A DNA stretch of 17,104 nucleotides, taken from Thermomicrobiaceae bacterium (GTDB lineage Bacteria; Chloroflexota; Chloroflexia; Thermomicrobiales; Thermomicrobiaceae). Below, piece after piece: positions 1-10,864 of this stretch (position 1 is the stretch's first letter; every line of letters begins with the position of its first letter). The notes beneath the pieces are model-generated. The model ran no database searches. It saw nothing but the letters and a program-made list of their open reading frames with translations, and was not told the origin of the DNA. The position numbers and the translations under genes were made by a program. The stretch lies in the NCBI GenBank assembly GCA_007124395.1, contig SLFF01000344.1, positions 1 to 17,104 of the forward strand, written 5' to 3'.

Positions 1-2
1 TC

Positions 3-2162
3 ATCGGAGACGCATTCAAAGACACCGAAGACCTCGCCGGGATGTTCTCGGGCTACGATCCAGAATCCGGCGCGTATGAATCGTCCAGCTGGGCCTACGA
101 TGAAGACCACCTCGATCCGGAGATGGCCGATCCCCGCTGCGCGTTCCAGATCATCAAGCGGCATTTCTCTCGCTATAGCCCGGAGATGGTCGAGCAGGTT
201 TGTGGTGTGCCGCAGGAACTCTTCGAGCAGGTTGCCGAGGCGATTCTGACGAGTTCCGGGCCGGATCGGACCACATCGTTCTGCTATGCCGTGGCCTGGA
301 CCCAGCACACCACCGGCACACAGATCATAAGCTGCTGCGCGCTATTGCAGTTGCTGCTCGGGAACATGGGACGGCCGGGTGGCGGGATTCTGGCCCTTCG
401 AGGGCACGCCACGATTCAGGGCAGCACCGACATCCCGACGCTTTACCACCTTCTGCCAGGCTACATATCCATGCCGATGGTCGATGCCGGTCACCTCGAT
501 CTGCAGTCGTTCGTGGACGCGATCCAGCAACCGAAAGGCTGGTGGCACAACGCCCCGAAGTACATCATCAGCTTCCTGAAAGCCTGGTACGGCGATGCCG
601 CGACTGAGGAGAACGACTATTGCTTCGACTATGTGCCGAAGATTTCCGGTGACTACTCGTTTGCCGCGATGATGCCGATGATGAAGGACGGGATCATCAA
701 GGGACTCTTCTGCATGGGGATGAACCCGGCGGTCGGCGGGCAGAACTCGAAGCTGATCCGGGAAGGGCTGGCCAATCTCGACTGGATGGTGATGCGGGAT
801 CCGTATGAGATCGAGACGGCCGCCTTCTGGCACGATTCGCCGGAAGTTCGCAACGGTGAGGTTCGTCCAGAAGACATCAAGACGGAGATTTTCTTCCTCC
901 CTCCGGCCGTGACGCCGGAGAAAGACGGCTCTTATACGAACACGCAGCGGCTGGTTCAGTGGCACGAGAAGGCGGTCGATCCGCCGGGAGATTGCCGCTC
1001 CGAGCCTTGGTTCATGTATTACCTTGGTCGGCGCCTGAAGGCGCTCTATGCCGGCGAAGATACTCCACAGGCACGTCAGCTCCAGGTACTGACCTGGGAC
1101 TACGACACCGAGGGGATCTACGATGATCCCCGTCTGGAGCAGGTGATCGAGGAGATAAACGGCTATACCGTGAGCGATCGGAAACTGGTGTCCGGTTTTA
1201 CCGAGTTGAAGGACGATGGCTCGACCGCCTGTGGTTGCTGGATCTACTCCGGGATCATGCCGGAACCGGGGCTGAATCTGGCGCGAAACCGGAAGGGCGA
1301 CGATGCGGCATCGCTCGAGTGGGGTTTCGCCTGGCCGGCCAACCGGCGGGTTCTCTACAATCGCGCCTCGGCCGATCCGTCCGGTAAGCCGTGGAGCGAG
1401 CGCAAGCGCTGGATCTGGTGGGATGAAGAGCAGGAACGGTGGACCGGCTACGATGTGCCCGATTTCCCGGCCACCAAGCCTCCCGACTATCGACCCGGGC
1501 CAGATGCCGTCGGTATGGATGCCCACCGCGGCGATGCGCCGTTCATCATGATGCCGGATGGCCACGGCTTGCTCTTCGCTCCGGCTGGCCTCGTGGATGG
1601 TCCGATCCCGACGCATTACGAGCCGTGGGAGAGCCCGGTGACCAATCTGCTCTATCCAGAACAGGTGCGCTCGCCGGTGGTGCCGACGTTCGATCGGCCA
1701 GACAATCAGTATCACGAGATCGGCGACCCGCGATTTCCCTATGTGCTGACCACCTATCGATTGACCGAGCACCACACGGCTGGCGGAATGAGTCGATTCG
1801 TTCCCTGGCTGGCCGAGCTTCAACCTGGCGGATTTGCCGAGATCAGCCCGGAGCTGGCCGGTGAGTTCGGTATCGACAACGGTGACTGGGTGACGTTAAC
1901 CACCTTGCGTGGGGCGATCGAAACCCGGGCGCTTGTGACCGAACGATTGCAGCCATTGACGATTCACGGTCGGCCGGTTCACCAGATCGGGATGCCGTGG
2001 CACTATGGCTGGGGTGGCATGGCTACGGGCGATATTGCCAACGATCTCAGTGCCCTGATCGAGGATCCGAACTCCCGCATTCATCAGGCAAAGGCGTTTA
2101 CCTGCGATCTGAGTCGCGGACGCCTGACCCGGACGAACGGAGCTTCAGGCGATGATGAGTGA
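3..2162 (+). CDS. fdhA: Formate dehydrogenase, catalytic (alpha) subunit, 3' part
   Basis: This is the C-terminal 719 residues of a molybdopterin-dependent formate dehydrogenase of the FdnG/FdoG type, which oxidises formate to CO2 and passes electrons to the Fe-S subunit. The frame is open to the left edge, so the N-terminal [4Fe-4S] domain, any Tat signal and the catalytic Sec/Cys are outside the window. Visible family marks are FSGYDPE...SSWAY near the start, WTQHTTGTQ followed by LLLGNMGRPGGGILALRGHATIQG (cofactor-binding core), and a C-terminal molydopterin dinucleotide-binding domain with YRLTEHHTAGG and GMPWHYGWGG. The stop overlaps the next gene's first possible start by 11 bp, so the two are translationally coupled. 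Whether the enzyme carries selenocysteine cannot be judged here. The family assignment is secure; the exact physiological direction (formate oxidation or CO2 reduction) is inferred from the family. Confidence 0.95.
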   Translation: MGDAFKDTEDLAGMFSGYDPESGAYESSSWAYDEDHLDPEMADPRCAFQIIKRHFSRYSPEMVEQVCGVPQELFEQVAEAILTSSGPDRTTSFCYAVAWTQHTTGTQIISCCALLQLLLGNMGRPGGGILALRGHATIQGSTDIPTLYHLLPGYISMPMVDAGHLDLQSFVDAIQQPKGWWHNAPKYIISFLKAWYGDAATEENDYCFDYVPKISGDYSFAAMMPMMKDGIIKGLFCMGMNPAVGGQNSKLIREGLANLDWMVMRDPYEIETAAFWHDSPEVRNGEVRPEDIKTEIFFLPPAVTPEKDGSYTNTQRLVQWHEKAVDPPGDCRSEPWFMYYLGRRLKALYAGEDTPQARQLQVLTWDYDTEGIYDDPRLEQVIEEINGYTVSDRKLVSGFTELKDDGSTACGCWIYSGIMPEPGLNLARNRKGDDAASLEWGFAWPANRRVLYNRASADPSGKPWSERKRWIWWDEEQERWTGYDVPDFPATKPPDYRPGPDAVGMDAHRGDAPFIMMPDGHGLLFAPAGLVDGPIPTHYEPWESPVTNLLYPEQVRSPVVPTFDRPDNQYHEIGDPRFPYVLTTYRLTEHHTAGGMSRFVPWLAELQPGGFAEISPELAGEFGIDNGDWVTLTTLRGAIETRALVTERLQPLTIHGRPVHQIGMPWHYGWGGMATGDIANDLSALIEDPNSRIHQAKAFTCDLSRGRLTRTNGASGDDE

Positions 2163-2976
2163 ACCGAAAACCGGCGCCCGTGAGGGAGCGATGGGCTTCC
2201 TGACCGATACCACGCTCTGTATCGGCTGCAAGGCGTGCGAGGTGGCCTGCAAGCAGTGGAACCAGCTTCCGGCCGATAATTTCGGCTACACCGGCAACAG
2301 CTACGACAACACCGGCGATCTGGCTGCCGAAACCTGGCGGCATGTCTCCTTTGTGGAGCAGCTGGCTGATGATTCCGGCGCCCGGCCGACGTCGCTCAAG
2401 GCGTTCCAGAGCAACTGGCTGATGATGAGCGATGTCTGCAAGCACTGCGTCAACGCTGGTTGCCTGGAAGCGTGCCCGACCGGGGCGATCGTCCGTACCG
2501 AGTTCGATACGGTGATCATCCAGCAGGACATCTGTAACGGCTGCGGCTACTGCGTTCCGGCATGTCCGTTCGGGGTTCCGGCGCTTAGCCCGATCGACCA
2601 CAAGGCTCACAAGTGCACACTCTGCTACGACCGTCTTCGCGGCGGGATGGAGCCAGCCTGTGCCAAGGCGTGCCCCACCGATTCGATCCAGTTCGGGCTG
2701 GTTGAAGATCTCATGGAGCGGGCCAGCGATCGGGTCGAGAATCTCCGGCAGCGTAGAGTCGACGGTGCGTACATCTATGGCGATCGGGAAACGGGCGGAA
2801 CCCACGGAATCGATGGGCTGAACGCCTTCTTCATACTGACTGCTCCGTCCGAGACCTACAATCTGCCGGCCGAACCGGAACTGCCGCAGGACAAGACGTT
2901 CCCGAGCTACGCATCGACGATTCTGGCTGCGGCGGCGTTTGCAATCGGCGCGGCGCTGTCGCTGAGAGGCAAGTAG
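2152..2976 (+). CDS. fdhB: Formate dehydrogenase iron-sulfur (beta) subunit
   Basis: This is the electron-transfer subunit carrying four [4Fe-4S] clusters between the Mo subunit and the membrane subunit. Four Cys groups are visible: CIGCKACEVAC (residues 23-33), CKHCVNAGCLEACP, CNGCGYCVPACP and CTLCYDR...CAKACP. A hydrophobic segment near residues 247-270 (STILAAAAFAIGAALSL) matches the single C-terminal membrane anchor of FdnH-type subunits. The start is ambiguous. ATG 2152 has GGAG at 2139-2142 and overlaps fdhA. ATG 2191 is preceded by GAGGGAG and gives the usual family N-terminus MGFLTDTTLCIGCKAC, so it may be the true start. It lies in an operon with fdhA upstream and the NrfD gene 1 bp downstream. 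Confidence 0.95.
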   Translation: MMSEPKTGAREGAMGFLTDTTLCIGCKACEVACKQWNQLPADNFGYTGNSYDNTGDLAAETWRHVSFVEQLADDSGARPTSLKAFQSNWLMMSDVCKHCVNAGCLEACPTGAIVRTEFDTVIIQQDICNGCGYCVPACPFGVPALSPIDHKAHKCTLCYDRLRGGMEPACAKACPTDSIQFGLVEDLMERASDRVENLRQRRVDGAYIYGDRETGGTHGIDGLNAFFILTAPSETYNLPAEPELPQDKTFPSYASTILAAAAFAIGAALSLRGK

Positions 2977-2977
2977 C

Positions 2978-4002
2978 GTGGTAACTGAGTCCAGTGGTTT
3001 CCAGCGCCGGTGGGAGAATCGACGAGCCAGAGCCCGCTCCGCTGGAGATGAGGCGAAGGAGAGCTACTACGGCCTGCCGGTGATTCACAAGCCGCACTGG
3101 GACTGGTGGATCATCGTCTACTTTTTCGTGGGCGGTATCTGCGGGGCGGCCAACGCGATCGCCACGCTTGCCCGCTGGCACGGTGGCAAAGAGGGGGAGT
3201 CAATCTCCCGGGTGGCCCGGTATCTTTCCTTCGGAATGGTCATCCCCAGCACCATCTGCCTGATTCTGGATCTCGGGCGACCGGAGCGCTTTCTGAACAT
3301 GCTTCGCGTTGTGAAGCTGCGGTCTCCGATGTCGATGGGTACCTGGATTCTGCTCAGTTCCAGCTTCTTTCTGTCGCTGCTGACGGTTGATCAGGCCCGT
3401 CGAGACGGACTGCTGGGGCAGGACAATCCACTGGTGCGGATGCTCCGCTGGATGCCGGTCCGGCTGATCGATGCACTTGGCGTGGTGCCTTCGCTGATGC
3501 TGGCCGGCTATACCGGGGTGCTGCTGGCGGCGACGGCGGTGCCTCTCTGGACCCGGAACCATCTGGTGATGGGACCGCTCTTTCTGGCCTCGGCGTTCTC
3601 CAATGCGGCGGCAGCGATTACGCTCATCCTCGGACTACGGGGACGCTCTGTAGAGGGTGCCCGGCATCGCATCGAGCGTCTCGATTTGCTGGCGATGTTT
3701 GCCGAGGTGGCGTTGCTGGTGGTGTTCAAGCGAGGCCTTACCCGCACCGTGTCCGATCCACTGGAGACCGGACAGACCGGCAAGCTCCATCGCTACGGTG
3801 TGCTCGGGGCTGGTATCGGCCTGCCGCTGTTGCTGCACGGCAAGTCGATCATCGGGCGGTCGCCCAGCGGGCGGAGTGTCTCGATCATTGCCTCGGCACT
3901 GGTGCTGATCGGCGGCCTGGCCTTCCGGTACGTGATGGTCATGGCCGGGCATCGCTCGGCCGACGATCCGAAGGCGACGTTCGAGATGACGCGCAAGCGA
4001 GA

Positions 4003-4006
<4 letters not shown>
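2978..4006 (+). CDS. nrfD: NrfD/PsrC-family membrane subunit of the formate dehydrogenase
   Basis: A 342-residue integral membrane protein with about eight hydrophobic spans, for example residues 46-66 (IIVYFFVGGICGAANAIATLA), 118-138, 160-184, 192-217 and 302-322. The segment WWIIVYFFVGG..GAAN is typical of NrfD/polysulfide-reductase membrane subunits, which carry a quinone site but no haem. It most likely anchors FdhAB and passes formate electrons to the quinone pool, replacing the cytochrome b gamma subunit (FdnI) of enterobacteria. The start is GTG at 2978 with GAGAGG about 8 nt upstream; only one base separates it from the fdhB stop. Its stop TAG overlaps the stop of the convergent M14 gene within the tetranucleotide CTAG. 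The role is inferred from family and operon position. Confidence 0.9.
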
Positions 4007-6495
<2,489 letters not shown>

Positions 6496-6584
6496 CGAAT
6501 TGCTCCGAACTGCACATACAACGGTCAGGATCGTGACGCCGGGCCGATCGAGAGTTGATGAGATCACAACGAAACGACGCCTGC

Positions 6585-6622
6585 ATCATAGTAGTACACA
6601 ACTGGCCGTCCCGGTTTATGAT
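6585..6622. promoter_or_regulatory. Possible divergent -10 elements between M14 and HAD genes
   Basis: The 172-bp intergenic region separates two divergent genes. TATGAT occurs on the minus strand (6585-6590, towards the M14 gene) and on the plus strand (6617-6622, towards the HAD gene). Neither has a convincing TTGACA-like box 17 nt upstream, so only the -10 matches support this call. Confidence 0.25.
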
Positions 6623-6667
6623 TGGCCGTCGAATCGTGCAACTCGTGCGATGACCACTGGAGGGTAG

Positions 6668-7531
6668 ATGCCGCGCTTACTGGTACTGGATATCGATGGA
6701 ACGCTCCTGAATTCAGAGGATATCGTTACTCCGATCGTCAAACAGGCGATCGCTGACGCGCGCGAGCTTGGCGTCGCGGTGGCGCTGGCGACGGGGAGGC
6801 GTGTCGGATCGACGCGTGGTGTGGTCAAGGAGATCGGGATCAGCCTGCCGATCGTGACCTTCAACGGAGCGCTGGTCTGGGATACTGCGACAGAGACGGC
6901 GATTCATGAGCTGGCGTTCAGTCCGGCGGTCATTCGCCGGATTGTCGAACTGAGTCATCAGGCAGGTCTGGCGCCGATTCTGCTGCAGGGTCCGGGACAT
7001 GGTGAGCGTATTTTCGTTCAGGCGGAAAACGGGCTTCGACCGGAGTATCTGGAGTGGTTCCTGGATCCACGCCGGAGCGAGGTCGATGAGCTGCCGCTCG
7101 AAGAACTGGTAGGCATACCCGGGATCCTGACTATCGACTTGTTCGGGCCGGAAGCGGCGCTGAAAGAGCTTGGACCGCAACTGGACGAGCTCGAAGTGCA
7201 GGTCTACGATGTCGGTCAGGTCAGCACGCAGACGGACCCGCCGAACTGGGCACTCAACGTTCACATGCCGGGAGCGTCCAAGGCTGCCGGGGTGCAGGTT
7301 CTGGCACAATCGCTCGGTTGTACGCTGCAGGATGTTGTGGCGATCGGTGATGGATACAATGACCTGCCTTTGCTGGAAGCCGCCGGAATTGGTGTGGCAA
7401 TGGGTAATGCCCACGACGAGGTGAAGCGGCGGGCCGACGTGGTGGTCAACGGACACGATGAGGACGGGGTTGCCGAAGCGATCCGGCGGTTCGTGCTGGA
7501 GCCGTTGCGAAGCGGGCCTGCCGACCATTGA
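6668..7531 (+). CDS. Cof-type HAD-superfamily phosphatase (subfamily IIB)
   Basis: A 287-residue cytosolic haloacid dehalogenase-like hydrolase, probably removing phosphate from sugar phosphates, FMN/PLP or similar small metabolites. All four HAD motifs are seen: motif I LDIDGTLLNS with nucleophile D8 and acid/base D10; motif II with T42-G-R; motif III Lys K205 (GASKAAG); motif IV GDGYND with D228 and D232, followed by LLEAAGIGVAMGNA, the signature of the Cof/YidA group. The C2-type cap lies roughly between residues 85 and 195. Length is normal for the family. The start ATG 6668 has GGAGGG at 6659-6664, a short but strong Shine-Dalgarno site. It is transcribed away from the M14 gene. The substrate cannot be read from the sequence. 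Confidence 0.93.
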   Translation: MPRLLVLDIDGTLLNSEDIVTPIVKQAIADARELGVAVALATGRRVGSTRGVVKEIGISLPIVTFNGALVWDTATETAIHELAFSPAVIRRIVELSHQAGLAPILLQGPGHGERIFVQAENGLRPEYLEWFLDPRRSEVDELPLEELVGIPGILTIDLFGPEAALKELGPQLDELEVQVYDVGQVSTQTDPPNWALNVHMPGASKAAGVQVLAQSLGCTLQDVVAIGDGYNDLPLLEAAGIGVAMGNAHDEVKRRADVVVNGHDEDGVAEAIRRFVLEPLRSGPADH

Positions 7532-7536
7532 CCAAT

Positions 7537-7554
7537 CGGCACAACCACGTGCCG
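7537..7554 (+). terminator. Weak hairpin after the HAD gene
   Basis: CGGCAC and GTGCCG form a perfect 6-bp stem around loop AACCAC, 6 nt past the HAD stop. No T-run follows, so it is at best a weak terminator. Confidence 0.25.
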
Positions 7555-7613
7555 TGTCAATCGTTGGCAATATCAGGGAGCGTCTCTCAGGGGGGACGTG
7601 AGTTGGAACAGAA

Positions 7614-9605
7614 TTGCGTGTAGCGTCATCATCACGGTTTCGTATGCGGCAGATCGGGCTTGTTCTTCTCGTAATGGCGCTGGTGGTCCCATGGACGATG
7701 GGGTCGTCTGCCGAGGCACCCAGGTCGATCGTGATTGCCTCAGCTCCGGAGATTTCCGGGCCAGAAGGAGCTCCGGAATCTGGTGATGACTTGTTTGATC
7801 CTGTGGAACTGGATTCTAACGACGATTCCCCTGCCTACTTCGCGGTCGAAGACCCTGACAATTGGATGACCGTCTCCTCTGAAGATCTCGTTACAGAGGC
7901 AAACCCGGATCGTGACCCGGCCGAATTCTTCGGTATGGTGGGGCGTGATCCGTGGTACGAGTATGGAACCAACCCCGAGGATCATCCCAACGACGTAAAT
8001 CGGGCGTTCCTCGAGAACATGGTCGCCGATATGGCCGATATGGGTGTGCGCTGGATCCGGTTCGAGTTCCGTGCCGAAACGGATGTTCCGGAAGGCCCCG
8101 GCCCGATCGACTGGTCGAAACACGACTGGTTCATCAATGAGCTTCTGCCTTCCTACGATATGCAGGCGCTGGCGCTCCTCGGCTCCGGACTGGTTGGCGA
8201 TAAAGACCGCATTTATCAGTTCAAGCACATCAATGATCGACCCAGCCAGATCGGACGAAACAGCTATACACAGGTCTTCATGGAGCACGTCGAGCAGATT
8301 GCTGATCGATACGGCGACAACATCGCGGCGTTCGAGATCCTCAACGAGCCGAACAATAACCAGATTCTGAGCTGGGAGACGAACGGCCAGGTCGAGGAAG
8401 TGGACCCGTTGATCTACGGTCGCCTCGTCATCGACAGCTACAACACCATCAAGGAGATCAGTCCGGATTCAGAGGTGGTGGTGGGCGCACTGTTGCATCA
8501 TCATCTTGATGGGGTTGATCAACATTTCGATTGGATGGATCGGGTCTATGATTCGGTGCATGTTCGAACCTACAAGAGCACTAACGGTAAGCATCCGTGG
8601 GATGCTGTGTCGATTCATCCGTACTTCCTGACGGCTGAGGGGGTGATCGACCATATGCACGAGTTCCGCGAGCTGCAGAGCTCGTATAACGACAGCAGTC
8701 CGCTGTGGCTGACGGAGATTGGACTCGAAGCGCATCCACCAGCCTGGACGAGCTTCGGCATCATGGACCCGTCGGACAGTGAGCTGGCCCAGGCTCAGTT
8801 TATGGAAGAGGTCTACACCCGGCTGCCGGAGGAGACTCCGTTCGTTGAGCGAGCGTTCTGGTTTAAGTACGAGGATTTTGGCAATCCGCGGGATAGCTAT
8901 GCGGGTTGGGGACTGGTTCGTCTGCGCGCCAGTGACTATCAGTATGGCCCGGAAGCAACGCCCTGGCCCCGCAAACTCGGACACTTCGTGTATCAATCGA
9001 TGGCCCGACCGGAGATGGTGCCGACCCATCCTGTGCCGAGCCCCGACGATGAAGGGGATCGCGTTCGCTACTTCGAGTCGACCGGTCAGGAGCTGCGTGA
9101 TCCGTTCCTGCAGTACTGGGTGGATCATGGCGGGTTGTCGATGTTCGGCTATCCAGTGACCCGGGTGTTCGAAGTGCGGGGGCGTCAGGTTCAGTATTTC
9201 GAACGGGCCCGGTTCGAGTTCTGGCCGGAGAACACGGGCACCCAATGGGAAGTCCAGTTGGGGCTTCTGGGCCGCTACGAGACGCGCTTCCACTCGTTCG
9301 AGCGCCAGGATCCGCCTGATGGTGAGACCACGACTGACGAATGGGTCTACTTCAACCAGACAGGACAGTTTCTGGCCGGGGCATTCCGGGATTACTGGGA
9401 GTCGAACGGCGGCCTGGACATTTTCGGGTATCCGATCAGTCCGGAGTTCGAGGAAGAAAATCCGGCAGACGGTGAGACCTATGTGGTGCAGTACTTCGAG
9501 CGAGCCCGGTTCGAATGGCATCCGGATCTCGCCGGTACCGAGTATGAGGTCCAGCTTGGGTTGCTGGGCAACCAGGTGCTCGATCAACCAGGCTGGCGTC
9601 GCTGA
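7614..9605 (+). CDS. Secreted glycoside-hydrolase-like (clan GH-A) protein with two C-terminal Chloroflexota-type repeats
   Basis: A 663-residue exported protein. The start is TTG 7614 (weak GGA upstream) or ATG 7644. From the latter, MRQIGLVLLVMALVVPW forms a signal peptide with likely cleavage after SSAEA. An acidic linker leads to a TIM-barrel region (about residues 110-470) with MGVRWIRFEF, FEILNEPNN and PLWLTEIGLE. E245 (NEP) and E368 (LTEIG) sit where clan GH-A enzymes (GH5/GH39-like) have acid/base and nucleophile. Two tandem repeats follow (485-556 and 578-663), each with F/Y-F-x-x-TG, a W-x-x-x-GG-L-x-x-FGYP core, QYFERARFE and EVQLGLLG. Such repeats are abundant in Chloroflexota extracellular proteins and probably bind the cell surface or a polymer. 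The family is clear; the glycan substrate is unknown. Confidence 0.85.
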   Translation: MRVASSSRFRMRQIGLVLLVMALVVPWTMGSSAEAPRSIVIASAPEISGPEGAPESGDDLFDPVELDSNDDSPAYFAVEDPDNWMTVSSEDLVTEANPDRDPAEFFGMVGRDPWYEYGTNPEDHPNDVNRAFLENMVADMADMGVRWIRFEFRAETDVPEGPGPIDWSKHDWFINELLPSYDMQALALLGSGLVGDKDRIYQFKHINDRPSQIGRNSYTQVFMEHVEQIADRYGDNIAAFEILNEPNNNQILSWETNGQVEEVDPLIYGRLVIDSYNTIKEISPDSEVVVGALLHHHLDGVDQHFDWMDRVYDSVHVRTYKSTNGKHPWDAVSIHPYFLTAEGVIDHMHEFRELQSSYNDSSPLWLTEIGLEAHPPAWTSFGIMDPSDSELAQAQFMEEVYTRLPEETPFVERAFWFKYEDFGNPRDSYAGWGLVRLRASDYQYGPEATPWPRKLGHFVYQSMARPEMVPTHPVPSPDDEGDRVRYFESTGQELRDPFLQYWVDHGGLSMFGYPVTRVFEVRGRQVQYFERARFEFWPENTGTQWEVQLGLLGRYETRFHSFERQDPPDGETTTDEWVYFNQTGQFLAGAFRDYWESNGGLDIFGYPISPEFEEENPADGETYVVQYFERARFEWHPDLAGTEYEVQLGLLGNQVLDQPGWRR

Positions 9606-9631
9606 GCCAGTGTGCCCTCCAGTGCTACAAT
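9602..9631 (+). promoter_or_regulatory. Extended -10 promoter for the VOC gene
   Basis: TGC-TACAAT (TG at 9623-9624, hexamer 9626-9631) is an extended -10 element. A partial -35, CTGAGC (9602-9607), lies 18 nt upstream and overlaps the end of the glycosidase gene. Transcription would start near 9638, about 65 nt before the GTG at 9702. Confidence 0.4.
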
Positions 9632-9701
9632 CGATGTCAGAAGAGCGGCCAGGTTCCGGACCTGGCCTAACCGGTATTACGCGATTGGTGGGGAGCAAAC
9701 C

Positions 9702-10286
9702 GTGAGCCAGGATGCCCAGGCGCCAGATTCGGATACGTCGACCGATATTGCTGTTCCCGTGGCGGAACCGGCCATTGCACCGGTCCACCCGCTCACCGAG
9801 TTCGGCATCACCATTCCGTCGACCGCGCCGATCGCCGTTGCCGAGCGCGACCTGAACATTGGCGGCGAGGTTGTCTTTGCGCTCGATGTTGCCCGAATCG
9901 ATCGAGCCGAGAGCTTCTATCACGATCTGTTTCAACTCGATATCATCTGCCGGGCCTGGCGACAGGACGATGGCTCCTGGCAAGTCTCGACCGATGAGGT
10001 CAACTGGGCCCGGGAGCTGATCAATGGCTACTATCCTGAGCTGGTGGTCCTGCAACGACCGCGCTGGACGCTGGTACTGCATGGAATTGGCCGGGGCCAG
10101 GTCCTGACAACTCCGAAGCTCGGCGATGCCGAGGTACCAGTCTCTCCGGCAGCGATGCGAAAGCTCCGCGCCAAGATTCTGATGAAGTCCTATACAGTGG
10201 TAACTGATGAGCCGGACAGGTTTGCGTTCCGGGATCCCTTTGCCATGGTCTGGACCCTGATTGTGAACGAATCCCTGTCGAATTGA
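9702..10286 (+). CDS. Glyoxalase/VOC-superfamily-like protein
   Basis: A 194-residue soluble protein whose central part resembles the vicinal oxygen chelate fold: VVFALDVARIDRAESFYHDLFQLD is a typical beta-alpha opening with the paired F-Y-x-D-L-F pattern. TLVLHGIGRGQV follows, and the protein ends RFAFRDPFAMVWTLIV, as VOC domains do. The first 50 or so residues are Ala/Pro/Asp-rich and probably disordered. The start is GTG 9702 because GGGGAG (9690-9695) lies 6 nt upstream; an open extension to 9612 lacks a good site and overlaps the putative promoter. The usual metal ligands are not obvious, so catalytic activity is uncertain. The DinB-like gene follows after 31 bp, probably in the same transcript. 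Function not assigned. Confidence 0.75.
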   Translation: MSQDAQAPDSDTSTDIAVPVAEPAIAPVHPLTEFGITIPSTAPIAVAERDLNIGGEVVFALDVARIDRAESFYHDLFQLDIICRAWRQDDGSWQVSTDEVNWARELINGYYPELVVLQRPRWTLVLHGIGRGQVLTTPKLGDAEVPVSPAAMRKLRAKILMKSYTVVTDEPDRFAFRDPFAMVWTLIVNESLSN

Positions 10287-10317
10287 ACCTTAGTTCCGCC
10301 AGTAATCGGAGAACGAT

Positions 10318-10770
10318 GTGATTGATGCCGTCAACGAACTGATCGAAGAGTTGAGTGATACACCAGAGGCACTAAAGCGCAAACTGGGTGACCGAACTGA
10401 TATCAAGCCGCAGACTGCCGAAGACTGGGGGCCGGTCGAGATCATTGGCCATATGGCGACCACTGAGCAGATCCAGCGGAACCGAATGCAGGAGATGCTC
10501 ACGAAGCACGTGCCCTATCTCAAGGACTGGGACCCGATCGAAGCCGCTCGCCAGAAGGATTACTCCTCGATGGACCTGAGCGCCGTGCTGGCGGAGTTCG
10601 TCGATCAGCGTGGCGACACGCTTGTTCTGCTGGTGAACCTGGCCTTGAAGGACTGGGATCGCACCGGTATGAGCGACACGATGGGCGAGGTGTCTCTGGA
10701 GGACCTGGCCGGTGATCTGATCGACAATGATCAGAAATGTATGGCCCAGATCGAAGAACATCTGGGGTAA
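10318..10770 (+). CDS. DinB-like four-helix-bundle protein
   Basis: A 150-residue protein with the helical pattern of the DinB/YfiT superfamily: EDWGPVEIIGHMATTEQIQRNRM, then a Y-x-x-x-D-L stretch, LKDWDRTG and a final helix ending DLIDNDQKCMAQIEEHLG. Family members are often metal-dependent thiol (bacillithiol or mycothiol) transferases or uncharacterised. H45 matches the first metal ligand, but the later His positions are replaced (MSDTMG and IDNDQKCM), so the metal site looks incomplete. The start is GTG 10318 with GGAG at 10308-10311. It is the last gene of its strand block and is followed 34 nt downstream by a strong hairpin. Confidence 0.75.
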   Translation: MIDAVNELIEELSDTPEALKRKLGDRTDIKPQTAEDWGPVEIIGHMATTEQIQRNRMQEMLTKHVPYLKDWDPIEAARQKDYSSMDLSAVLAEFVDQRGDTLVLLVNLALKDWDRTGMSDTMGEVSLEDLAGDLIDNDQKCMAQIEEHLG

Positions 10771-10804
10771 CGACCCCCAGGGTAATGAACGAGAACCAGG
10801 ATTC

Positions 10805-10830
10805 ACGGGCGTCGAGAAATCGACGCCCGT
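10805..10830. terminator. Hairpin terminator between convergent genes
   Basis: A perfect 11-bp stem (ACGGGCGTCGA pairing with TCGACGCCCGT) closes on a GAAA tetraloop. It sits in the 94-bp gap between the convergent DinB-like and LLM genes. The trailing T-run is poor on either strand, so it could act bidirectionally as a terminator or 3'-end stabiliser. Confidence 0.65.
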
Positions 10831-10864
10831 TCTGCATTCCACATGGATGTGGACGATTCGAGGA

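Noticed and set aside
342..1823. 493-codon open frame on the minus strand
   Set aside because: Fully antisense to the formate dehydrogenase catalytic subunit, whose identity is certain.
8469..10082. 537-codon open frame on the minus strand
   Set aside because: Antisense to the signal-peptide-bearing GH-like protein and the VOC gene; composition is typical of a reverse-strand shadow in GC-rich DNA.
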